DNA from: Balneolales bacterium
Lineage (GTDB): Bacteria > Bacteroidota > Rhodothermia > Balneolales > Natronogracilivirgulaceae
NCBI GenBank assembly: GCA_007133995.1
Contig: SLLP01000262.1
Location: 1 to 10,907, forward strand
DNA: 10,907 nucleotides
Direction: 5' to 3'
The notes under the pieces were generated by a model. It searched no databases, was not told the origin of the DNA, and was given only the letters and a program-made list of their open reading frames with translations. Both the position numbers and the translations under genes were made by a program. Shown piece by piece: positions 1 to 5,593 of this stretch (position 1 is the first letter of the stretch; each line of letters opens with the position of its first letter).

Positions 1-308
1 AAGGCCGGCGCCTTTTGCCGGGCCTCATCGATGAATGCCTCTACGGCGTCGATGCCATGGCAGCGGCAGGGCAGCATCCGCGCCAGGGCGATGCTCACGG
101 CCCCCTTGCCACATCCCAGATCGAGCACCTCAAGCTCCGTTTTTTCGCTTGCATGCCGCCGGGCCAGCCGGACCATCACCTGCGGATCCGATCCGATCTC
201 CCACGTATCCTGAAGGATGTAGGGCAGGTAGGGATAGAGCTCAAGATCGGTGCCGTCCATGGCCGAGACCACCGACTGTTCCAGTGATTGCCGATCCTCA
301 TTCTTCAT
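1..308 (-). CDS. Class I SAM-dependent methyltransferase, N-terminal part (cut by left edge)
   Basis: The gene reads from an ATG at 308 toward the left edge and gives 102 codons without a stop, so the C-terminus lies outside the window. The start is supported by AGGAGA seven bases before the ATG, the clearest ribosome binding site in the window. After about 60 residues, including the stretch YPYLPYILQDTWEIGSDPQ, comes SAM-binding motif I (VLDLGCGKGA, residues 61-70). It is followed by an acidic residue after strand 2 (HGIDAVEAF, about 84-92). This is a Rossmann-fold methyltransferase, but the visible part does not identify the substrate. It lies 124 bp downstream of another methyltransferase on the same strand, so the two could be co-transcribed. 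Family assignment is firm; specific function is unknown. Confidence 0.85.
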   Translation of the reverse strand, partial: MKNEDRQSLEQSVVSAMDGTDLELYPYLPYILQDTWEIGSDPQVMVRLARRHASEKTELEVLDLGCGKGAVSIALARMLPCRCHGIDAVEAFIDEARQKAPA

Positions 309-349
309 TTCTTGTTCTCCTGTGGATACTGTTCCGGTGTGTGCAGCCC

Positions 350-370
350 GCCCATTGCCCATTGCCCGTT
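350..370. repeat. Short tandem repeat, three 7-bp units
   Basis: Three consecutive heptamers, GCCCATT, GCCCATT and GCCCGTT, lie in the 124-bp spacer between the two methyltransferase genes. The third differs at one base. The array is too short to imply a function and may simply be replication slippage. Confidence 0.6.
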
Positions 371-432
371 GCGCTTCTGCGTCTGTCCGGCACCTGAGAA
401 AACTGCGGGATTGTTTCGGGTCCCTCGCGGGA

Positions 433-1194
433 TCATTTCCGGCAGACAACCAGCATCTCGAAGTCGTTCGTCCGGAGCGTGTGTTCCCTGGAAAACGCTC
501 CAAGCCGGGCACCGTAGATTTCGATGTCCTGGCAGCCGAGTGATTTCAGCAGCCAGGTGATCTCGCTGGGTACATAGTAACGCTCGTTGCAATTCAGGGT
601 ATGCCTGTTCCCCTCGTCATCGGTGAATTCGGTCACGTTATGGTCGCGGAACGTCATCAAATCGAACCGGTTGTCCCGATACGTCGCATTGCCCTCGAGG
701 GCCGTATCCTTCCCGAGTTTCTCGACCGAATGGAACAGCGGGAAGAGTCCGTTCAGCGTGGTGAAAATAAAGGTGGCCGGACTCAGGAGTGCTTTTGTGA
801 CACTTTGCAGGATCGCAAAATTCATCTCATCGGTTTCCATGAGCGGGAATCCGCCCTCGCACATCATGATGGCCGCGTCAAACTCCTCGTCAAACGGCAA
901 ATCGCGCGCATCCTGTCGCTGAAAATCCACATCCACCCCGGCCTCTGCAGCCTTTTCGCGGGCCCGTCTGAGCTGCGCCTCCGACAGGTCGATGCCGGTC
1001 ACCCGGTATCCGCGCCTGGCCAACTCGATGGCGTGCCGGCCGGTTCCGCATCCCACATCCAGAATATTCAGCGTCTTGTCACTACCCAGCTCCTGCTCGA
1101 TGAAATCGCATTCCCCGGCGGTGCCCTGTACAAAGTTTTCCTCGTCGTACTTGCGGGCGTAGTTTTCAAAAAGTGCTTCGTACCAGCGGTTCAT
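433..1194 (-). CDS. Class I SAM-dependent methyltransferase
   Basis: This 253-residue protein is a complete, soluble Rossmann-fold methyltransferase of the common methyltransf_11/25 type. SAM-binding motif I is ILDVGCGTGRH (about 44-54). The acidic end of strand 2 is GIDLS (67-71). The motif around QDARDLPFDEEFDAAI (94-109) would contact the adenine and form strand 4. The C-terminal half (about 140-250) carries the variable substrate domain, with an ERYYVPSEITWLLKSLG segment that resembles the end of many small-molecule methyltransferases. No signal peptide or membrane segment is present. The ATG at 1194 gives a full-length family protein (MNRWYEALFENYARKYD), although the preceding bases contain no strong Shine-Dalgarno sequence. 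The substrate cannot be predicted. A second methyltransferase begins 124 bp downstream on the same strand. Confidence 0.9.
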   Translation of the reverse strand: MNRWYEALFENYARKYDEENFVQGTAGECDFIEQELGSDKTLNILDVGCGTGRHAIELARRGYRVTGIDLSEAQLRRAREKAAEAGVDVDFQRQDARDLPFDEEFDAAIMMCEGGFPLMETDEMNFAILQSVTKALLSPATFIFTTLNGLFPLFHSVEKLGKDTALEGNATYRDNRFDLMTFRDHNVTEFTDDEGNRHTLNCNERYYVPSEITWLLKSLGCQDIEIYGARLGAFSREHTLRTNDFEMLVVCRK

Positions 1195-1378
1195 CTGTTT
1201 ATAATTTTGGATTTATATGGTCACATTGAAAGTCCATGGTTTTCTATTTTCCGGGTGGATGGTGTTTGCAGGCGCACCCTGACCGCAGAACGAGTCCGGT
1301 CCCGTCCGGAATATACGGACAAGCGCCGCAATTTCATGCCGGTATTTGACCATCGGTGCAACCCCATCCAAATTGACT

Positions 1379-1406
1379 GATGCCCTGCCTTCATGCGGGA
1401 GGCATC
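1379..1406. repeat. Inverted repeat / hairpin GATGCC...GGCATC
   Basis: GATGCC (1379-1384) and GGCATC (1401-1406) are perfect reverse complements. Partly matching C- and G-rich bases inside could extend the stem, with TTCATGC as the loop. No T-run follows on either strand, so an intrinsic terminator is unlikely. It could be a leader structure or a REP-like palindrome. Only one copy occurs in the window. Confidence 0.45.
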
Positions 1407-1449
1407 GCCCAAGTCTTTGGCTCGCCTGCGAATGACGCTGCCAGCGCTA

Positions 1450-1478
1450 TTGCACAACGCAGGCCGGTTCTCTATTTT
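1450..1478 (+). promoter_or_regulatory. Possible promoter for the chimeric ORF
   Basis: TTGCAC (1450-1455) and TATTTT (1473-1478) are separated by 17 bp. The second element continues as TATTTTGG, which also partly resembles the Bacteroidota TAnnTTTG element. The expected start of transcription is some 30 bp before the ATG at 1518. The matches are modest and could be chance. Confidence 0.25.
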
Positions 1479-1517
1479 GGGCTGACGCGCACACCCTTTC
1501 CCAACCCGGATGCAGCC

Positions 1518-2099
1518 ATGAATAATGCCATCGCCGTACTGCTCCTTCTGATCCTCGCCACCCCGACACACTCACAGGAAATGAACATTCCCGACCAATC
1601 CGACCACGATCAGGAAATAAATGTACCCGGCCATCTCGTCCACGACCAGGAAATTAATATACCCGGCCATCTCGTCCACGACGCGGAACTAACCGGTGCC
1701 CTTCAGAACATTGTTGCGAGGCTGGGCCTTGACCATGTTTTCGACATTGGTGACTATGGCACCGAAACGATCTCCTTCGCAGTGATCGACCTGAACAGCG
1801 CGGAGCCGCGCATCGGCGGGGTGCACATGGACAACCTCATCTATCCCGCGAGTGTCTACAAGATGTACGTGGCCGCAGAGGTGCTCAATCAGGTCAGCCA
1901 GGGCGAATACGGCCTGTTCGATCCCATCGCCGTGGGCGACTCGAGCACATTCCTGACTTTGATCAGTCACCTGTCCAACACGTTGGTCATGGGTCCAAGC
2001 GGCTACAAATTCAACGATTACTATAGGATGGGGCTCCCGCTGGAGATCATCATTGTCCTGATCGGCACCCCGCTCATCCTTTTCTTCTGGCCTGCATAA
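1518..2099 (+). CDS. Chimeric ORF: truncated class A beta-lactamase-like serine hydrolase joined to an SLC13 permease C-terminus
   Basis: The chosen ATG at 1518 starts a clear signal peptide (MNNAIAVLLLLILATPTHSQ); total length is 193 residues. Residues 20-55 are three 12-residue repeats. Residues ~60-140 resemble the start of class A beta-lactamase / PF13354 enzymes: a strand pair (SFAVIDLNSAEPRIGGV), then the nucleophile motif SxxK in PASVYKMYVAAEVL (Ser112, Lys115), then QVSQGEYGLFDPI. The SDN and KTG motifs that should follow are absent. From about residue 143 (near base 1945) the sequence changes to FLTLISHLSNTLVMGPSGYK and a terminal hydrophobic helix ending FFWPA. This closely matches the last helices of SLC13/DASS anion permeases, including their second SNT motif. 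Neither half is a complete functional domain. I infer an in-frame fusion by deletion between two plus-strand genes, or an assembly join. A working product is unlikely. Confidence 0.7.
   Translation: MNNAIAVLLLLILATPTHSQEMNIPDQSDHDQEINVPGHLVHDQEINIPGHLVHDAELTGALQNIVARLGLDHVFDIGDYGTETISFAVIDLNSAEPRIGGVHMDNLIYPASVYKMYVAAEVLNQVSQGEYGLFDPIAVGDSSTFLTLISHLSNTLVMGPSGYKFNDYYRMGLPLEIIIVLIGTPLILFFWPA
1575..1682 (+). repeat. Three tandem 36-bp (12-residue) coding repeats
   Basis: Units at 1575-1610, 1611-1646 and 1647-1682 encode QEMNIPDQSDHD, QEINVPGHLVHD and QEINIPGHLVHD. The last two are nearly identical and the first has diverged. They lie directly after the signal peptide of the chimeric ORF, where they would form a linker before the hydrolase domain. 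The near identity of units two and three suggests recent duplication. Confidence 0.85.
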
Positions 2100-2171
2100 G
2101 CCGGCCTGAAGCGAAAATTCTTTATTTTTGAATGCCTCATCCTATTGCAGTGTTCAAATGTATATATTGAC

Positions 2172-2199
2172 TTGACCGGTATCTGACATCCGTCACAAT
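2172..2199 (+). promoter_or_regulatory. Possible promoter upstream of the DJ-1/PfpI gene
   Basis: TTGACC (2172-2177) and CACAAT (2194-2199) lie 16 bp apart, about 60 bp before the ATG at 2261. The -35-like element is good and the -10-like element weak. The surrounding 2100-2260 spacer is AT-rich and holds no other recognisable signal. Confidence 0.25.
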
Positions 2200-2260
2200 T
2201 CAGATTCCCGGACCGCACAAAATGTGCCCACATTACAGTCTTCACTAAACGCGAATCGCC

Positions 2261-2779
2261 ATGAGCACACTCAAAGGAAAACGCATTCTGATGTTCGTCG
2301 ACCATGTATATGAAGATCTGGAACTCTGGTATCCGAAACTCCGGCTCACCGAGGAAGGTGCCGAGGTTGTGGTGGCCGGTCCGGAGGAAGGGGTCGTGTA
2401 CAACGGCAAAAACGGCTATCCCTGTCGCTCGGACGCCGCCATCAACGACATGGAGTCCAAAGATTTTGATGCTTTGGTTCTTCCGGGAGGATTTGCGCCT
2501 GACAAGTTGCGTCGCGACCCAAGGGTACTCAAGCTGACCAGAGAATTCCACGAAGATAGTAAACCACTGGCCCATATTTGTCATGCCGGATGGATCCCAA
2601 TTTCCGCCGATGTAATGAAGGGGTTCCGATGCACGTCCACGCCCGGCATAAAGGATGACCTTAAAAATGCCGGGGCAGAATGGGTTGATCAGGAGGTTGT
2701 CGTTGACCGTCACCAGATCAGCAGTCGCAATCCCAATGATCTGCCGGCTTTCTGTCGGGAAATCATTCGGGCTTTGTGA
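2261..2779 (+). CDS. DJ-1/PfpI family protein (type 1 glutamine amidotransferase fold)
   Basis: This 172-residue protein aligns from end to end with the PfpI/YhbO/YraA group. The nucleophile elbow AHICHAGW carries Cys107 followed by His108. Glu18, in VYEDLELWYP, matches the acidic residue that sits near the cysteine in this family. LPGGFAPDKLR (74-84) is the loop that in Pyrococcus PfpI supplies a glutamate from the neighbouring subunit; here that position is Asp81. STPGIKDDLKNAGAEWVDQE and SRNPNDLPAF are further family signatures. There is no signal peptide, so it is cytoplasmic. Family members have been described as proteases, chaperones or glyoxalase/deglycase enzymes, and the deglycase role is disputed. 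A general stress function is the safest inference. It converges with the AEC permease gene, with only 10 bp between the two stop codons. Confidence 0.93.
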   Translation: MSTLKGKRILMFVDHVYEDLELWYPKLRLTEEGAEVVVAGPEEGVVYNGKNGYPCRSDAAINDMESKDFDALVLPGGFAPDKLRRDPRVLKLTREFHEDSKPLAHICHAGWIPISADVMKGFRCTSTPGIKDDLKNAGAEWVDQEVVVDRHQISSRNPNDLPAFCREIIRAL

Positions 2780-2792
2780 TAGCGAAGCGCTA
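2780..2792. terminator. Short hairpin between convergent genes
   Basis: TAGCG, AAG and CGCTA form a 5-bp stem with a 3-nt loop. It sits exactly between the stop of the DJ-1/PfpI gene and the stop of the AEC gene, whose TAG is part of the stem. Placement suggests a shared bidirectional end signal, but the stem is short and no T-run follows. Confidence 0.3.
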
Positions 2793-3710
2793 ACCGTATC
2801 CACCCAGCAAGGTATACCAGAAGGTTATGGTTACAGCGGCCACCGGTACGCCGACACCTGCCATAAGAGCAGCCAGACGCGAGTTGAGACCGTATGTGGC
2901 GGCGATGATGTAACCGGTGATCATGGGTGGCATTGCAGCTTGCACAACGCTTACCTGTACCAGCAACCCATCCTGCCCGAAAATCATCACATAGAGTGTA
3001 AATATAAGCGCCGGTGCCAGCATCAGCTTGTAAAGAAGTCCGAATGCAAGCGGTCGCATCTGATCACCGGCACCTGAAATTTTCAGCTGGAGTCCGATAG
3101 AAATCAGAGCAACAGGCGTGAGTGTGGCAGCAAACACCTCCAGTACCTGGAGTGGAATACCCGTTGCCTGTATACCGGAAACATTCATAGCCAGTGCGAT
3201 GATAAAAATGACAAATGGCGGAAAAGTCACCACATTCCGGGCCACTTCACGCTTTCTTTTCCTGCCTTCACTGAAAATACCGGCTATCACAATGCCCAGT
3301 GAAGATGTAACAATGAAAGTACCGGGTTGATCCACCAGAATCGCCACTTGCACTCCATCTGCTCCGTAGAGCGCCTCAATGACCGGATACCCCAGGAAAG
3401 CTGTATTCCCAAGTCCAGCTGTGAGGATCAGGCATCCGGTGGTCTGCCGGCTCCATCGAAAGCTGCGTGCAGCCATGAGCACAACTGGAATGGCTGTCAA
3501 AAACAGGATCCATCCCGTGGCGATCGGAAAAAGAAGTTCTGTCTGAAGTTCGATCCCGGGTACATGGATTAGCCCCAGTGCAGGCAATGCAACATAGATA
3601 ACATAACTGTTCAGCGCCACATGAGCATTACCGGGAATGGCCTTAACCCACTGCAGTACCAGCCCGATAAGCAGGCTTACTACCAAAAGAACCATAGGTG
3701 CCTGCATCAT
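2790..3710 (-). CDS. AEC (auxin efflux carrier) family transporter
   Basis: The product is a 306-residue hydrophobic protein with about ten membrane segments, the usual size for bacterial AEC permeases of the BART superfamily. Signature regions are GLGNTAFLGYPVIEALYG in the first half, TPVALISIGLQLKISG at the start of the second repeat, and AAMPPMITGYIIAATYGL near the end. A basic loop (EGRKRKREVAR) separates the two five-helix halves and should be cytoplasmic. Bacterial members export or import organic acids such as malate or malonate; the substrate cannot be read from sequence. I start at the ATG at 3710. A TTG two codons upstream (3716) and an ATG one codon downstream (3707) are alternatives, and none has a strong ribosome binding site. 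The lipoprotein gene ends 63 bp upstream on the same strand, so co-transcription is possible. Confidence 0.9.
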   Translation of the reverse strand: MMQAPMVLLVVSLLIGLVLQWVKAIPGNAHVALNSYVIYVALPALGLIHVPGIELQTELLFPIATGWILFLTAIPVVLMAARSFRWSRQTTGCLILTAGLGNTAFLGYPVIEALYGADGVQVAILVDQPGTFIVTSSLGIVIAGIFSEGRKRKREVARNVVTFPPFVIFIIALAMNVSGIQATGIPLQVLEVFAATLTPVALISIGLQLKISGAGDQMRPLAFGLLYKLMLAPALIFTLYVMIFGQDGLLVQVSVVQAAMPPMITGYIIAATYGLNSRLAALMAGVGVPVAAVTITFWYTLLGGYG

Positions 3711-3773
3711 GCCCAATTGTTATGAATCATAGCTTTATCGTTAATGCCTTCCACCTGATCGCACTGATGACGC

Positions 3774-4331
3774 TCAGGGTAATGGTTTTGGATCGCCAAG
3801 ATCGAAAGTTGCCTCAAACCTGAGCTGTCCCTCCAGATAGAGACGGTAGTAAAAAAGGTCATTTTCCGGATCAATCTCCATGGACCAGACATTGATGTCA
3901 CGTTGCGGTCGCTCGGCAATTGTGAGATCGTCTGCCGGGAAAAAGTGTTTTAATCCGGAGCCACGTGCATCCGAGTACCCGCCATACATGTTCTGATCGT
4001 ACTCTGTTCCATCGGGATAGCGATGGTCGTGGCTCAGGTGAAGCTGGTCGTCGCGCATCTGCAGGATCCAGGTACGCGACTGGTCCTGATCCACATGAAA
4101 GGGAATGCTTATTTTCTCCTCCGAGCATTCATCCAGGACCATCAGCATGCGGGGATCCTCCAGCGGATGCTCTTCGTCACCCGCCCCCAAACTAAATACT
4201 GTAGTGCGTCCCTCATAACTGTAGCCGCAGTATTCACCGAGATTGGAGAGGAACTCCCTGCCATTGTCGGGCGGAGCTTCGCATGAGATTAGCAATAACA
4301 TTGGAGCAATGAGGATTGATAATTTTTTCAT
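3774..4331 (-). CDS. Putative lipoprotein of unknown function
   Basis: This 185-residue protein begins with a lipoprotein signal peptide: MKK, a hydrophobic stretch (LSILIAPMLLLIS), and a lipobox LLIS before Cys17. The mature protein is expected to be lipidated and held in the envelope. The rest is soluble. Notable stretches are FLSNLGEYCGYSYEG (28-41), SIPFHVDQDQSRTWIL (75-90), and a His/Asp-rich segment HLSHDHRYPDGTEYD (98-112), which could bind a metal. I recall similar uncharacterised proteins from Bacteroidota and some proteobacteria with this FxxNLxxxCG and SRTWI pattern, but know no function. Residues 149-180 look like alternating beta strands (MEIDPENDLFYYRLYLEG). It is divergent from the mscS gene and lies upstream of the AEC permease. 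Confidence 0.82.
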   Translation of the reverse strand: MKKLSILIAPMLLLISCEAPPDNGREFLSNLGEYCGYSYEGRTTVFSLGAGDEEHPLEDPRMLMVLDECSEEKISIPFHVDQDQSRTWILQMRDDQLHLSHDHRYPDGTEYDQNMYGGYSDARGSGLKHFFPADDLTIAERPQRDINVWSMEIDPENDLFYYRLYLEGQLRFEATFDLGDPKPLP

Positions 4332-4392
4332 GGTCGGCAGATAATGTTTCCGGTTTTCGATTTGAATGGATTTTCCGCTTCATAATGAGAAA

Positions 4393-4406
4393 AAATGATA
4401 TCATTT
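4393..4406. promoter_or_regulatory. Perfect 14-bp palindrome, possible operator
   Basis: AAATGATATCATTT is its own reverse complement over all 14 bases. It lies about 60 bp before the lipoprotein start, in the divergent promoter region, where a dimeric repressor or activator could bind. The A+T-rich context makes a chance origin possible. Confidence 0.3.
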
Positions 4407-4553
4407 GCACGGAATATTTGGTTTTTCCATACCGATTTTTCGGAATCTGATGTCTCTATTGCCTATAATACCGGGAGTATGGTTTCCATATTTCAACTGT
4501 GAACCTGGGCAAACCCTGCACATGGTGAACCTTTCGCACGGTAAACTTTGCTT

Positions 4554-4581
4554 TTGACGGGCAATACATGTGGTGGACAAT
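4554..4581 (+). promoter_or_regulatory. Possible promoter for the mscS gene
   Basis: TTGACG (4554-4559) and GACAAT (4576-4581) are spaced by 16 bp, five and four matches to the sigma-70 consensus. The predicted transcript would begin near 4588, about 45 bases before the ATG at 4634. This supports 4634, rather than the GTG at 4570, as the true start. Confidence 0.3.
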
Positions 4582-4633
4582 GTTTCTGGCGATGTCTGTT
4601 ACTTGGCGCCAGGTCCAATAAAACGGAATTATT

Positions 4634-5436
4634 ATGAGTGCATTTTTAGAGGATATCCGGGGAGAGTTTTACCAGTATTACGATGCCCTGGTGGTCATCA
4701 CACCGAAAATCCTGATCGCTTGGTGGTGCTGGTCATTGCCTGGATTGTATCCCGTCAGATCCGGCAATTTTCCGACAAGCGCCTGAAGCAGAAAATGGAA
4801 GATCCCTTGCTTGCGGAATTCCTGGCCACACTGATACGTACCATTGTATTCATAATCGGTGTCTCAGTGGCCTTCCGGATCATGGGATTTGGCGGGGTCA
4901 CCGCCAGCATCCTTGCCGGTGCCGGCATCACGGCATTTGTCATTGGTTTTGCTCTGCGTGATATCGGGGAGAGTTTTCTGGCCGGTATTATCATGGCATT
5001 CAAGCGACCGTTTCGCGTGGGTGATTTCGTGGAGTCAGGTTCAGTCAGGGGAAAGGTACTTGCTCTCAGTCTACGCGATACCCAGATCAAAACACCGGAT
5101 GGAAAGGATGTCTATGTTCCCAATGCAAACATCATCAAATACCCTTTAATCAATTACACGATCGACGGCTTCCTTCGATTTGATTATATCGTGTCGCTGC
5201 CGTCGGGATCCGACTTCAAAAACATTATGCAAGTTATTGAGGACGCGGTCAATCAGGTAGAGGGGATCATTCGGAAAAGGCGTAAAACATCTGTTAACAT
5301 TACCGGCATCGCACCGGGCAAACTTGATGCTACCGTGAGTTTCTGGATTGACACTTTCAAAATCAAAACGACCTCCGACGCCATTCGTTCTGAAGTCATC
5401 CTTACTGTCCAGAAAGTGCTTGAAGAGAGCCATTAA
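4634..5436 (+). pseudogene. Small MscS-family mechanosensitive channel, frameshifted after codon 29
   Basis: Two frames must be joined to give a normal MscS protein. Bases 4634-4720 encode 29 residues starting MSAFLEDIRGEFYQYYD and ending PKILIA. The continuation LVVLVIAWIVSRQIRQF is read in another frame from 4720. Unshifted, the first frame stops at 4784-4786. Adding one T to the TT at 4720-4721 restores a protein of about 267 residues, the size of small MscS channels. After TM1 and TM2, the pore helix TM3 is seen in ASILAGAGITAFVIGFALRD, followed by KRPFRVGDFVE, the beta domain (TPDGKDVYVPNANII) and the C-terminal alpha/beta domain. Such channels release solutes during osmotic downshock. 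The surrounding sequence is not a typical slippery heptamer, so a mutation or sequencing error is more likely than programmed frameshifting. Family identity is certain; functional state is not. Confidence 0.85.
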
Positions 5437-5512
5437 TACCTGCCTCTTGCTTCTACCAATCGATTTACACGGTCAATTTCCCAGGATTGTAAAGGGAAAA
5501 TATGCGTTCCTG

Positions 5513-5531
5513 AGCCGGCATGAAGCCTGCT
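5513..5531. terminator. Weak hairpin between convergent mscS and speE-like genes
   Basis: AGCCGGC and GCCTGCT form a 7-bp stem with one mismatch around an ATGAA loop, in the 157-bp gap between two converging genes. A second inverted repeat, TTTCCC (5477-5482) with GGGAAA (5494-5499), lies just before it. Neither has a U-tract, so a role in ending transcription is suggested only by position. Confidence 0.25.
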
Positions 5532-5593
5532 TAAAACCCCTTCAAAGCATCAGCCTCCCCAATCAATGGCATCATTATACAGCAAAAGGGCAC

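Larger units (their letters stand above)
1195..1517. other. Intergenic region with hairpins, between divergent genes
   Basis: These 323 bp separate the methyltransferase (minus) from the chimeric ORF (plus) and contain no convincing gene. The region holds an inverted repeat GTCCG/CGGAC with a 7-nt loop (1304-1320), a larger hairpin at 1379-1406, and a possible plus-strand promoter at 1450-1478. An ATG-started extension of the chimeric ORF back to 1380 is open, but it encodes no signal peptide and runs through the hairpin, so it was not used. Confidence 0.5.
4332..4633. other. Divergent intergenic region with palindromes
   Basis: These 302 bp lie between the lipoprotein gene (minus) and the mscS gene (plus) and should carry both promoters. 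Visible elements are a perfect 14-bp palindrome at 4393-4406, a TATAAT hexamer at 4464-4469 without a good -35 partner, a TATGG-TTT-CCATA inverted repeat at 4478-4490, and a promoter-like pair at 4554-4581. A GTG at 4570 opens the downstream frame but would encode a non-membrane stretch unlike MscS, so no gene is called here. Confidence 0.5.

Noticed and set aside
601..1380. Long plus-strand ORF of 259 codons opposite the methyltransferase
   Set aside because: It is antisense to a protein with clear SAM motifs. Its translation has no recognisable domain and is rich in residues expected from a complementary frame.
1380..1517. Extended start at 1380 for the chimeric ORF
   Set aside because: It would put 46 charged residues before an obvious signal peptide and would translate through the hairpin at 1379-1406.
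2021..2803. Minus-strand ORF of 260 codons over the DJ-1/PfpI gene
   Set aside because: It overlaps a well-identified gene on the other strand and shows no domain or signal; it is a shadow of plus-strand codon use.
4570..4719. GTG start giving an N-terminal extension to MscS
   Set aside because: The 50 residues before LVVLV are not membrane-like, and the other frame in the same place encodes a typical MscS N-terminus, so this start is an effect of the frameshift.
4714..4724. Programmed -1 ribosomal frameshift in mscS
   Set aside because: The sequence around the junction (GATCGCTTGG) is not an X XXY YYZ slippery heptamer, and no strong downstream stem was seen. A mutation or base-call error is simpler.
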